A DNA stretch of 7,679 bases from Chloroflexota bacterium (lineage in GTDB: Bacteria > Chloroflexota > Anaerolineae > UBA4142), in contig JAMCRS010000188.1 of the NCBI GenBank assembly GCA_023380675.1, forward strand, positions 1 to 7,679, written 5' to 3'. A model generated the notes under the pieces. That model saw nothing but the letters and a program-made list of their open reading frames with translations. It did not search any database and was not told the origin of the DNA. Every line of letters starts with the position of its first letter. Positions within the stretch are counted from its first letter, which is position 1. The position numbers and the translations under genes are program-made. This document shows positions 1-5,240 of this stretch, in pieces.

Positions 1-2
1 TG

Positions 3-812
3 TATCTGCTCTCCCTCGCCGCGCTTTTGATCGCCAATCTGCGTCATCGCATCGGATCGACGCTGGCGCTGGCGTGTGCGCTGTTCTTGGTAGCGACCCC
101 GATCGTTCAATTCGAGGCCACGATCGCGTATGCGGATCTCCCGTTCGCCTTCTACTACGTCGCAAGCGCGATCTATCTCTACCGCTTCTTGACCGAGCGC
201 AAACGCGCGTGGCTCGTGGTCTCGTCAGTCTTGGTAGGGCTCGCCGCATGGACTCGCACCGAAGGCCCAATGTACTTTGCGATCAATTTGACTGTGTTGC
301 TCCTCTTCGCGCGGCCGTTCAAGGAAACAGCCAAGCAGGCGTCGACTTATGCAGCCATTTTCGTTGCCCTGTGGCTCCCGTGGACGATTTGGACCCGGGT
401 TGCCAACTATGGCGACTATTTTGGTTTCGCGCCGATTGGCGTGATCGACGCACTGGCCGGGCGACTGGATACCGCGCGCCTCGGAGCGATCATCGGCTAC
501 CTGGGACAACGCGTGGTCGCGCTGCAGGACTGGGGCTTGCTTTGGATCGGGCTGATCGTCGCGCTGGTGATCGCATTGAGGGATTGGCGCTTGCAGGCTC
601 CGCTCGTGACGCTCATCGTCCTGAACGTGCTCGCCGTCATTTACACGTACTATGTCGCGACCGCGCAATCGTCCTTCGACGTCAATTGGTGGCTGACGAC
701 CGGATTCGATCGCATCACGCTGCACTGGATCCCGCTTTCGGCGTTTTTCCTTGGCCAAGCCATCGGCGCAAAGACGCGTGCTTCGCGATCGGAAGTGGGT
801 AATTCTTCGTGA
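3..812 (+). CDS. GT39/PMT-like polytopic glycosyltransferase, C-terminal part (5'-truncated by window)
   Basis: The frame is open to the left edge of the window, so the true start and the N-terminal catalytic loop lie outside; the stop is TGA at 810-812. The visible ~269 residues hold about six strongly hydrophobic segments with short charged loops, as expected of an inner-membrane glycosyltransferase that uses a polyprenyl-phosphate-linked sugar donor. Motif-like stretches typical of the GT39/PMT (ArnT-like) superfamily are visible: AYADLPFAFYYVAS in an early membrane segment, GLAAWTRTEG in the next, and a C-terminal TTGFDRITLHWIPL before the last membrane segment. The tail after that segment is short and polar. 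A role in transferring sugar to protein, lipid or cell-wall polymer is family knowledge; the acceptor cannot be told. No gene follows closely, so it ends its own unit. Confidence 0.72.
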   Translation, partial: YLLSLAALLIANLRHRIGSTLALACALFLVATPIVQFEATIAYADLPFAFYYVASAIYLYRFLTERKRAWLVVSSVLVGLAAWTRTEGPMYFAINLTVLLLFARPFKETAKQASTYAAIFVALWLPWTIWTRVANYGDYFGFAPIGVIDALAGRLDTARLGAIIGYLGQRVVALQDWGLLWIGLIVALVIALRDWRLQAPLVTLIVLNVLAVIYTYYVATAQSSFDVNWWLTTGFDRITLHWIPLSAFFLGQAIGAKTRASRSEVGNSS

Positions 813-860
813 CGAACGTAACAAATGTAACAAGGCATGCGAACGACAATTTCCGACATC

Positions 861-879
861 GCCGGCGGAATGCCGGTTT
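861..879 (+). terminator. weak candidate terminator after the glycosyltransferase gene
   Basis: A CCGGC/GCCGG stem (862-866 with 872-876) closes a GGAAT loop and is followed by only TTTC. It is correctly placed about 50 nt past the stop codon, but the stem is short and the T-run poor, so it may not be efficient. Confidence 0.25.
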
Positions 880-959
880 CGAGTGTTGCCGCCGCGCCGG
901 GCGCGCTGACTCTGCCAGCGGCCGGTGCGGGGAATCAATGAGCTTTTGCGCGACTCGGT

Positions 960-988
960 TTGACGGCAATCCGAATCTGTGCTATACT
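960..988 (+). promoter_or_regulatory. sigma70-type promoter, extended -10, for the helicase-RRM unit
   Basis: TTGACG at 960-965 and TATACT at 983-988 are separated by exactly 17 bp. A TG dinucleotide at 980-981 gives an extended -10 (TGCTATACT). Transcription would start near 995, about 190 nt before the helicase ATG. The strength of the match and the following leader hairpin suggest high initiation with control after initiation. Confidence 0.75.
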
Positions 989-1025
989 GTCCCTTGTTAG
1001 AGATACGTAGGTTCGGTCAAACAAT

Positions 1026-1057
1026 GCCGCCCGATCTTGCGACTCAGGCGGTTTTTT
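1026..1057 (+). terminator. leader terminator-like hairpin (possible attenuator) upstream of DEAD-box helicase
   Basis: GCCGCC at 1026-1031 pairs with GGCGGT at 1047-1052 (one G-U pair), with extra GA/TC pairing inside the loop, and is directly followed by six T residues (1052-1057). The U-tract begins 64 nt after the -10 box and lies about 130 nt before the start codon. Transcripts from the promoter at 960-988 would therefore meet an intrinsic-terminator-like signal before the gene. It could be an attenuator, or the end of a short independent RNA of about 60 nt. Confidence 0.55.
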
Positions 1058-1186
1058 GTTACCTATCGCTCCCCTAACGCTCGCCAGGTTACTTGGTGCG
1101 TTTGATGAAAATGCCCGTGACGCTTGGCGACCGATGTGTCCCCAGCGGTTGTTCACCTCGGCATATTCTCACCGCATAGGAGTTTG

Positions 1187-2410
1187 ATGAGTTTCACTAG
1201 TTTTGGTCTTGACGCGCGCCTAGAGGCCGGCGTCCAGTCGCTCGGCTTTACGCAGCCGACGCCGATCCAGGCCGCCACGATCCCGGCGGCGCTGCGCGGT
1301 CAGGACATTTTGGGGTCGGCGGAAACGGGCACCGGCAAGACCGCCGCCTTTTTGCTGCCCGTGCTGCAACGCCTCCTCGGAGGCCGCCGGCACCCGGGCG
1401 CCGGGCGGGCGTTGGTTCTGGTCCCCACGCGCGAGCTTGCCCTGCAAGTTGCGGAGCATGCGGAACAGTTGAGTGCGAATACACCCCTGCACGTCGCCGC
1501 TGTCTTCGGCGGACTCGGAATGGATAGCCAGACCAAGGCACTGCGGCGCGGCGCCGATATCGTCGTCGCCACGCCCGGTCGGCTGCTCGACCACCTCGCA
1601 CGCAAGAATGTCGGCTTTGACTCGCTCGAGGTCCTCGTCCTCGACGAAGCGGATCGCATGCTCGACATCGGGTTTCTGCCGGACATTCGGCGCATCATCG
1701 CGCGCCTGCCGCGCGAGCGGCAGACGATGCTGTTCTCCGCGACGCTCGTGCCGGCGATCGTCCAGCTCGCAGCCCAGATCACCCGAAACGCGGCGCGCGT
1801 CCGCGTCGAGACGGCCTCCACGCCGCCGGCGATTACGCAGACGCTCTTCACCGTGCCGGAACATCTCAAGGCACGCGCGCTGCAGCAATTGCTGCACGAA
1901 GAAGAGATGGACAGCGTGCTGGTCTTTGCTCGCACCAAGCACCGGGCCGACCGGCTGGTGCAGCAGTTGCGGCGCGCCAATATTTCGGCCGGCGTGATTC
2001 ACGGCGATCGTTCGCAAGGTCAGCGCGTGGCCGCGCTGGAGGATTTCCGCGAGGGCCGCTCACGCGTCCTGGTCGCGACCGATATCGCCGCGCGAGGAAT
2101 TGACGTCGAGGGAATCTCCCACGTCGTCAACTACGACGTGCCGATGCAAGCCGAAGACTACGTTCACCGCATTGGACGCACCGGGCGAGCGCAGGCGGCC
2201 GGACACGCGTACACACTCGTGACCGCGATGGACGAAGATATCGTCCGGCAGATCGAAAAGATACTGCAAAAGAAGCTTCAGCGACGGCAGCTCGAAGGGA
2301 TCGACCCTCACGCGCCTGCACTCGCGCAGCCGAATGCCGAAGCGATTCGCCGCTACGTCCAGGCCCAGCGGCGGCCGCGGGAGACGAAACCGGCCGTGCA
2401 GGCGTCTTGA
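1187..2410 (+). CDS. DEAD-box ATP-dependent RNA helicase, RhlE-like
   Basis: The 407-residue protein carries the complete DEAD-box core: Q-motif GFTQPTPIQ (residues 20-28), motif I AETGTGKT (45-52), Ia PTRELA (80-85), GG (108-109), TPGR (129-132), DEAD (153-156), SAT (184-186), motif IV region VFARTK (246-251), motif V ATDIAARGID (297-306) and motif VI HRIGRTGR (327-334). No key residue is missing. These proteins unwind short RNA duplexes with ATP, in ribosome assembly, mRNA decay and cold adaptation. The C-terminal tail of ~70 residues is short and rich in Gln/Arg, closer to RhlE than to DeaD, which has an extra RNA-binding domain. The ATG at 1187 is chosen because AGGAG lies at 1178-1182 and the Q-motif follows at the usual distance. 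It is followed 75 nt later by an RRM protein gene on the same strand, probably co-transcribed. Confidence 0.93.
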   Translation: MSFTSFGLDARLEAGVQSLGFTQPTPIQAATIPAALRGQDILGSAETGTGKTAAFLLPVLQRLLGGRRHPGAGRALVLVPTRELALQVAEHAEQLSANTPLHVAAVFGGLGMDSQTKALRRGADIVVATPGRLLDHLARKNVGFDSLEVLVLDEADRMLDIGFLPDIRRIIARLPRERQTMLFSATLVPAIVQLAAQITRNAARVRVETASTPPAITQTLFTVPEHLKARALQQLLHEEEMDSVLVFARTKHRADRLVQQLRRANISAGVIHGDRSQGQRVAALEDFREGRSRVLVATDIAARGIDVEGISHVVNYDVPMQAEDYVHRIGRTGRAQAAGHAYTLVTAMDEDIVRQIEKILQKKLQRRQLEGIDPHAPALAQPNAEAIRRYVQAQRRPRETKPAVQAS

Positions 2411-2470
2411 CGACCGCCGGGTCGTAGGGCGGATTGGAGGGAATGGCGCGTTGGCCGCGCATAGACTTAT

Positions 2471-2479
2471 AGGGGGAGG
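2471..2479 (+). promoter_or_regulatory. strong ribosome-binding site deciding the RRM protein start
   Basis: AGGGGGAGG at 2471-2479 is a strong Shine-Dalgarno sequence. It lies 6 nt before GTG 2486 but only 3 nt before the overlapping TTG 2483, so GTG is preferred as the start. Confidence 0.7.
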
Positions 2480-2485
2480 TTTTTG

Positions 2486-2809
2486 GTGGAATCCAAGCTG
2501 TACGTAGGCAACTTGTCTTCGATCATCAGCGAAGGGGACCTGGAGCGTCTCTTCGCTCAGGCCGGCGAGGTCAAAGACGTCGCGATGATCATGGACCGGA
2601 CGACGCGCCAGTCCAAAGGATTTGGATTCGTCGAGATGGCGAACGACGCCGATGCTCTAAAGGCGATCGAAATGTTCAACAACTACGAGCTCGACGGGCG
2701 TCCCATCGTCGTGAATATCGCCAAGCCGCGCGAGGACCGAGGCCCAGCCCGCGGCGGCTTTGGAAACTCGCGGGGCGGCTTTCACGGCGGCTCTCGGCGC
2801 CGATTCTAA
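2486..2809 (+). CDS. RRM-domain, glycine-rich RNA-binding protein
   Basis: The 107-residue protein is a single RNA-recognition motif plus a short RGG-like tail. RNP2 is LYVGNL (residues 5-10) and RNP1 is KGFGFVEM (44-51), both with the aromatic residues that stack on RNA bases. Residues ~84-107 are rich in Gly, Arg, Ser and Phe (RGG and GGF repeats), as in the cold-induced glycine-rich Rbp proteins of cyanobacteria and many other bacteria. GTG 2486 is the likely start, from the ribosome-binding site at 2471-2479. The upstream helicase ends 75 nt earlier, and two small hairpins sit in the spacer (2411-2424 and 2446-2460), so the pair is probably one operon joining an RNA chaperone to an RNA helicase. 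No strong separate promoter is visible in the spacer. Confidence 0.92.
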   Translation: MESKLYVGNLSSIISEGDLERLFAQAGEVKDVAMIMDRTTRQSKGFGFVEMANDADALKAIEMFNNYELDGRPIVVNIAKPREDRGPARGGFGNSRGGFHGGSRRRF

Positions 2810-2848
2810 GACGCGCGTTGGCCGCCGGCGGAGGTCGTCACCCGTGAT

Positions 2849-2877
2849 GCCGCCATGGCGGCTGCGCGACACGCAGC
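2849..2877. repeat. two abutting GC palindromes between convergent genes
   Basis: A perfect 14-nt palindrome GCCGCCATGGCGGC (2849-2862) overlaps a second hairpin, GCTGCG (2861-2866) with CGCAGC (2872-2877). They lie in the 129-nt gap between the convergent RRM gene and the minus-strand gene ending at 2939. Neither has a T-run on either side, so a classic intrinsic terminator is not supported. They might act as an mRNA 3'-end stabiliser. Confidence 0.35.
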
Positions 2878-2938
2878 GGCGCATTCACGCGGTCGGTTGA
2901 CTGCACTCTTTCGCCACCCCGTCGCCGGATCGATTGCG

Positions 2939-3535
2939 TTACTGCTTAATCTGTTCGATTCGGTTGATCTGAGAAATGCAAACGGCGCCCTTGGTCGTAT
3001 TGCAGATCCGACCTCTCACGCGTATCAGGGCGCCGCTGCCGACGATATTGCTGTCCTCCGTGCGAACTCTCAAATCCGATTCCTTGTATTGGTCGGCCAG
3101 CTCGAACATTTCGTTCGGCGCCGGCGTGTGGCCGGCCAGGGGCGTGTCGACGAAAATCGTGAGCTGGCGGCTGCGCTCGGACGGATCGGTCAGAAATAAT
3201 CCGCAGGTGCCGAGCTGGCAATAGGTTCCCCCGGGAATGCTGAGATAGCCGGCGAGGATCACGTTCGTGCCTCTCGACAACTGCTGAATCGACGTGTAAT
3301 CGGGCGACAGCGGGGTCGGTGCCTCGGTTGGTCGAGGGGTGGCCGTCCGCGTCGGAACCAGGGTCGGCGCGGGCGGCTGAATCGCGATCGCGGCTGGCAC
3401 GATCGAAGCCGTCGGAGAAGAGGACACTTTGGTCCGAGTCATGCGCCGATTGTTGTTCGTGTGCTTGGGCATTTCTTCGTCTCGCTTTCCACGTTTCCCT
3501 CCCCCACGGATGAAATCGTTCGGCATGGAATTCAA
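2939..3535 (-). CDS. uncharacterised protein: basic N-terminus, Pro/Thr-rich linker, OB-like C-terminal domain
   Basis: No family is recognised with confidence. Starting at TTG 3535 gives 198 residues. Residues ~1-40 are hydrophilic and basic (GGGKRGKRDEE, NNNRRMTRTK) with no signal peptide or membrane segment. Residues ~41-78 form a Pro/Thr/Ala-rich linker (PTRTATPRPTEAPTP) of the kind common in Chloroflexota proteins. Residues ~88-198 alternate beta-like stretches (NVILAGYLSI, GLFLTD, LTIFVDTP, ALIRVRGRIC, GAVCISQINRIEQ), suggesting a small beta-barrel such as an OB fold. The four Cys (106, 111, 178, 186) come in two pairs that could form disulfides or bind metal. TTG is preferred because AAAGGAG (3542-3548) lies 6 nt upstream of it; ATG codons at 3526 and further in lack this. 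It has its own promoter and leader hairpin and is divergent from the CarD-like gene. A nucleic-acid-binding role would fit its neighbours but is not shown. Confidence 0.6.
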   Translation of the reverse strand: MNSMPNDFIRGGGKRGKRDEEMPKHTNNNRRMTRTKVSSSPTASIVPAAIAIQPPAPTLVPTRTATPRPTEAPTPLSPDYTSIQQLSRGTNVILAGYLSIPGGTYCQLGTCGLFLTDPSERSRQLTIFVDTPLAGHTPAPNEMFELADQYKESDLRVRTEDSNIVGSGALIRVRGRICNTTKGAVCISQINRIEQIKQ

Positions 3536-3565
3536 CGTGCGCTCCTTTCCGATGGTTCTGACGCG

Positions 3566-3604
3566 AAAAAATAAAGCCCGCTCTGGCGTGCGACCAGAAC
3601 GGGC
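3566..3604 (-). terminator. leader terminator-like hairpin (possible attenuator) upstream of the uncharacterised gene
   Basis: On the minus strand an 11-bp stem (3604-3594 with 3586-3576; one G-U pair) closes a 7-nt loop and is followed by a T-rich run read across 3575-3566 (ten residues with one A). This is a textbook intrinsic terminator. It lies between the promoter at 3667-3695 and the TTG start at 3535, starting its U-tract 92 nt after the -10 box and ending about 30 nt before the start codon. It would cut most transcripts unless antitermination occurs. Confidence 0.7.
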
Positions 3605-3666
3605 CGATCTGACTTGCAACTTGCCCTCGCTCCTGCATTGAGCCGGAGGGTTCATCAGGCGGCCGA

Positions 3667-3695
3667 ATCCTATCATGCATGATCGACGCTGTCAA
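3667..3695 (-). promoter_or_regulatory. sigma70-type promoter for the uncharacterised gene
   Basis: On the minus strand TTGACA (3695-3690) and TAGGAT (3672-3667) are 17 bp apart, with TG one base before the -10 (extended -10). The -35 is perfect and the -10 imperfect. Transcription would start near 3660. Confidence 0.65.
3672..3683. promoter_or_regulatory. 12-nt perfect palindrome in the promoter spacer, candidate operator
   Basis: ATCATGCATGAT reads the same on both strands. It fills most of the spacer between the -35 and -10 boxes of the minus-strand promoter and overlaps the first base of the -10. A dimeric repressor bound there would block RNA polymerase. No regulator gene is identified in the window. 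Confidence 0.4.
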
Positions 3696-3735
3696 ACTCT
3701 CCCGCGGAGTCGCCGCGCATCCGCGCCGGGACGCG

Positions 3736-3764
3736 TTGTGACGAATGCCGTTCGGTGATATAAT
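3736..3764 (+). promoter_or_regulatory. sigma70-type promoter for the CarD-like gene
   Basis: TTGTGA at 3736-3741 and a perfect TATAAT at 3759-3764 are 17 bp apart. Transcription would begin near 3771, giving a leader of about 150 nt before the ATG at 3920. Confidence 0.7.
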
Positions 3765-3802
3765 AGTCTTGGATATCGGTAGGTTTCCCTTCCGGTGTTG
3801 GA

Positions 3803-3835
3803 CGCCGACCCTCTCGTGGGTGGGCGGTTTTTCTT
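3803..3835 (+). terminator. leader terminator-like hairpin (possible attenuator) upstream of the CarD-like gene
   Basis: CGCC (3803-3806) pairs with GGCG (3823-3826), and inside it ACCC (3808-3811) pairs with GGGT (3818-3821), with one G-G mismatch between the two stems. It is followed by TTTTTCTT from 3828. A smaller hairpin, CGGTAGG with CCTTCCG (from 3777), precedes it in the leader and has one T-T mismatch. The U-tract starts 64 nt after the -10 box, the same distance as in the helicase leader. Confidence 0.55.
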
Positions 3836-3919
3836 CGTATTGCTGCGCGCTAAAGCGGGATTTCGGAACACGCCCGGTTGGCGGGCTTGCGAGTGCACGT
3901 GCGGGGCCCAGGAGGTTCC

Positions 3920-4432
3920 ATGCAATTCCGAGTTGGAGATAGAGTCGTCCATCCCGTGTACGGCGTTGGCACCGTCAAGTCGTTCGCCAAGCAGCAGTTT
4001 TCCGGGGCAACGACTCATTGATTCATTGAGGTCAAGACGAACGGTCCCACTGTCTGGGTCCCGATCGACGAGCAGGGGACGACGGTCCTGCGTGCAATTG
4101 CCGCCCCGGAGAGCCTGAACGACTGCCGCAGGATCTTAAAGAGCCAGCCGGTCCGTCTGGAAAGGGACCGTCAATTGCGCCAGGTGGACATCGCGCGGCG
4201 GCTCAAGGGACGGTTGCTTCCATCGCTGTGCGAAACGGTCCGCGATCTCAGGGCGGATGGAGAACGCAAGCCCTTGAGCAAGTCCGACGACGACCTGTTG
4301 AAGAGGATCAGTAAGGCGCTCTGCGACGAGTGGGCGGCAACCGAAGGGGTCACAGCTCAGGTCGCTCAAGCGGAAATCGAGGCGCTGCTCGGCCAGGCGC
4401 CCGCTGCCCGCACGAGCCGAAGCGCCGTCTAG
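3920..4432 (+). pseudogene. CarD/CdnL-like RNA polymerase-binding regulator with in-frame TGA at codon 34
   Basis: ATG 3920 follows AGGAGG (3910-3915). The frame gives a typical CarD start, MQFRVGDRVVHPVYGVGTV, then an in-frame TGA at 4019-4021, then continues without any other stop to TAG at 4430-4432. Read through, the product is about 170 residues, the normal length. Residues 35-60 (FIEVKTNGPTVWVPIDE...VLRAI) complete the N-terminal Tudor-like RNAP-interaction domain. The helical C-terminal domain follows, with SLCETVRDLRADGERKPLS and DDLLKRISKALCDEWA matching the VRDL...ER.LS...L..A...L..E pattern of mycobacterial CarD. CarD proteins bind the RNAP beta subunit and stabilise open complexes. 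The stop falls at a position that is usually aromatic (Tyr in M. tuberculosis CarD), so TGG to TGA is the simplest cause. TGA ends other genes here (812, 2410), so genome-wide recoding is unlikely. A recent nonsense mutation, a sequence error or programmed readthrough all remain possible. A restart at TTG 4175 would lack the RNAP-binding domain. Confidence 0.75.
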
Positions 4433-4627
4433 CGGCACTCGTGCATTCGAGTGGATGCCGGACCGGTCGGGCGCCCGGCTCTCCGGGACTAGAACAAACA
4501 AGCAGGATCATCGTGATCCTGCTTGTTTTTGTATTCACAACCCGCCGCTTATCTCGTCGGGAGAATCGTTGTCGACTTCTTCTTAGATAATAGCAGTAGA
4601 ATCGTGAAACTGCGATCACCGTGCGGA
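4433..4627. other. 195-nt spacer between convergent CarD-like and cold-shock genes
   Basis: Apart from the strong hairpin terminator at 4496-4530, nothing is recognised here. The stretch 4535-4627 is less GC-rich than its surroundings and holds no plausible ORF. Confidence 0.5.
4496..4530. terminator. strong intrinsic terminator, probably bidirectional
   Basis: A perfect 15-bp stem (4496-4510 with 4514-4528) closes a TCG loop, and the T-run (4526-4530) follows on the plus strand. It is about 65 nt past the CarD-like stop. On the minus strand the same stem is followed by TTTGTTCT, so it can also end transcription of the convergent cold-shock gene. Confidence 0.9.
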
Positions 4628-4846
4628 TTAGCTCAACTTGGTGACGTTGGTTGCCTGAGGTCCCTTGGGACTCTCGCCGACGGTGAACTCCACTTGGTCA
4701 CCCTCGTTCAGGTTGCGGTAGCCGTTGCCCGCGTCCTGAATTTCGGAAAAGTGGACGAACAGGTCCTTGCCGCCTTCGCGACTAATGAACCCGTATCCCT
4801 TCGCCGCATTGAACCATTTCACCGTACCGGTGACTCGATCAGCCAT
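4628..4846 (-). CDS. cold-shock domain protein (CspA family)
   Basis: The 72-residue protein is one complete cold-shock domain: [16 protein letters not shown] (residues 6-21) includes RNP1 (KGYGFI), LFVHFSEI (29-36) includes RNP2, and [18 protein letters not shown] (51-68) closes the beta-barrel. Csp proteins bind single-stranded RNA and DNA, melt RNA structure and can act as transcription antiterminators. ATG 4846 is chosen because AAAGGAG (4855-4861) lies 8 nt upstream and family members start this way; the frame stays open further upstream to 4975, but that part covers the leader hairpin and is not plausible protein. The gene has its own near-consensus promoter and a leader terminator. It is convergent with the CarD-like gene and shares its strand with the molybdoenzyme cluster. 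Confidence 0.96.
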   Translation of the reverse strand: MADRVTGTVKWFNAAKGYGFISREGGKDLFVHFSEIQDAGNGYRNLNEGDQVEFTVGESPKGPQATNVTKLS

Positions 4847-4892
4847 CTTAGTGGCTCCTTTCGTTGAAACCTGTCGGAACCTAACGTCTGAC

Positions 4893-4943
4893 AAAAAGAA
4901 AAAGCACCCGGGGGTCCACACTTCCTGAATGGGCCTGGGTGCT
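4893..4943 (-). terminator. leader terminator-like hairpin (possible attenuator) upstream of the cold-shock gene
   Basis: On the minus strand AGCACCC (4943-4937) pairs perfectly with GGGTGCT (4909-4903), enclosing 27 nt that can form further pairs, and is followed directly by TTTT-C-TTTTT (4902-4893). It lies 79 nt past the -10 box and about 45 nt before the ATG. E. coli Csp proteins are known to melt such hairpins and permit antitermination, so self-controlled attenuation is a reasonable inference here. Confidence 0.7.
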
Positions 4944-4980
4944 GCTTCAGGGTCAGAATGCGCTGTTCCGTACAATAACC

Positions 4981-5008
4981 ATTATAGTCAAATTCTGGTA
5001 TCTGTCAA
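4981..5008 (-). promoter_or_regulatory. near-consensus sigma70-type promoter of the cold-shock gene
   Basis: On the minus strand a perfect TTGACA (5008-5003) and a perfect TATAAT (4986-4981) are 16 bp apart, in an AT-rich patch of otherwise GC-rich DNA. Transcription would start near 4974, giving a leader of about 128 nt before the ATG. Confidence 0.85.
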
Positions 5009-5097
5009 GTTAACAATTCGTCGGTCGTCCCTCTTGGCGAGATTCGGCGGGGTCATGGAGCCGCTGGCCCCTTAGATCACACCATTCGGAGAAACCA

Positions 5098-5238
5098 CTA
5101 GGGTTGTTTGAAGAGCTCGTTGACGAACGCATTTCTTTCCTGTACCGTCCCTCGGCAGATGGGACACAACAACTGCCCCGTTTCCGCGGCGAACGGCGTA
5201 TGACACTTGTCACATACCTTCAGTGCGCCGCGGCGCAA
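5098..5238 (-). CDS. small zinc-ribbon protein (46 aa), start uncertain
   Basis: The ORF encodes a compact CxxC...CxxC zinc-ribbon-like unit: VCDKCHTPF, then about a dozen residues later LLCPICRG, then a short helical tail (ERNAFVNELFKQP) before TAG at 5098-5100. Four Cys in two knuckles could hold one zinc. The start is unclear. TTG 5238 gives 46 residues and lies 3 nt after the stop of the ferredoxin-type gene, suggesting translational coupling, but no clear ribosome-binding site is visible. The same frame stays open upstream, so a longer, overlapping version beginning as far back as 5331 cannot be excluded. Its position at the end of the formate-dehydrogenase-like cluster suggests an accessory role; a comparison with the Cys-rich maturation protein FdhE would be speculation. 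Confidence 0.5.
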   Translation of the reverse strand: MRRGALKVCDKCHTPFAAETGQLLCPICRGTVQERNAFVNELFKQP

Positions 5239-5240
5239 CG

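Larger units (their letters stand above)
813..1186. other. 374-nt gene-free region upstream of the DEAD-box helicase
   Basis: No convincing gene is seen. The first part holds two copies of GTAACAA with a 9-nt period (818-824 and 827-833) and a weak hairpin. The second part holds the promoter and the leader hairpin described separately. The remaining ~130 nt between the leader hairpin and the helicase ATG are a long 5' UTR. An upstream TTG at 1124 is in frame with the helicase, but it has no ribosome-binding site and would add 21 residues not expected ahead of the Q-motif. Confidence 0.6.
3536..3919. other. 384-nt divergent control region between the uncharacterised gene and the CarD-like gene
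   Basis: The region has no gene but is dense in signals: two back-to-back promoters whose -35 boxes are 40 nt apart (minus-strand 3690-3695, plus-strand 3736-3741), a leader hairpin on each side, a 12-nt perfect palindrome inside the minus promoter, and a CTCC-CGC-GGAG inverted repeat (3699-3709) between the promoters that could be an operator. A further GCCCG/CGGGC hairpin lies at 3872-3886 in the CarD leader. Confidence 0.65.

Noticed and set aside
818..833. Tandem GTAACAA copies just after the glycosyltransferase stop, as an operator or repeat array
   Set aside because: Only two copies with a 9-nt period, no promoter nearby and no further copies seen.
1124..1186. N-terminal extension of the helicase from TTG 1124
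   Set aside because: No ribosome-binding site, while AGGAG precedes the ATG at 1187 and the Q-motif spacing is normal from there.
1220..2017. Long reverse-strand frames opposite the DEAD-box gene (265 and 226 codons)
   Set aside because: They mirror the codon structure of a GC-rich helicase whose motifs are complete on the plus strand; their translations are Arg/Gly-rich with no recognisable domain.
4019..4021. TGA in the CarD-like gene read as selenocysteine
   Set aside because: CarD proteins have no catalytic Cys/Sec at this position and no SECIS-like structure is evident just downstream, even though a formate-dehydrogenase-like cluster nearby made the idea worth checking.
4847..4975. N-terminal extension of the cold-shock protein to 4975
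   Set aside because: The extension is encoded by the leader hairpin and U-tract; the cold-shock domain starts at the ATG with a good ribosome-binding site.
4960..4980. E. coli-type cold box at the 5' end of the cold-shock leader
   Set aside because: Only a partial GGTT...GTAC.GA likeness is present on the minus strand; too weak to call by eye.
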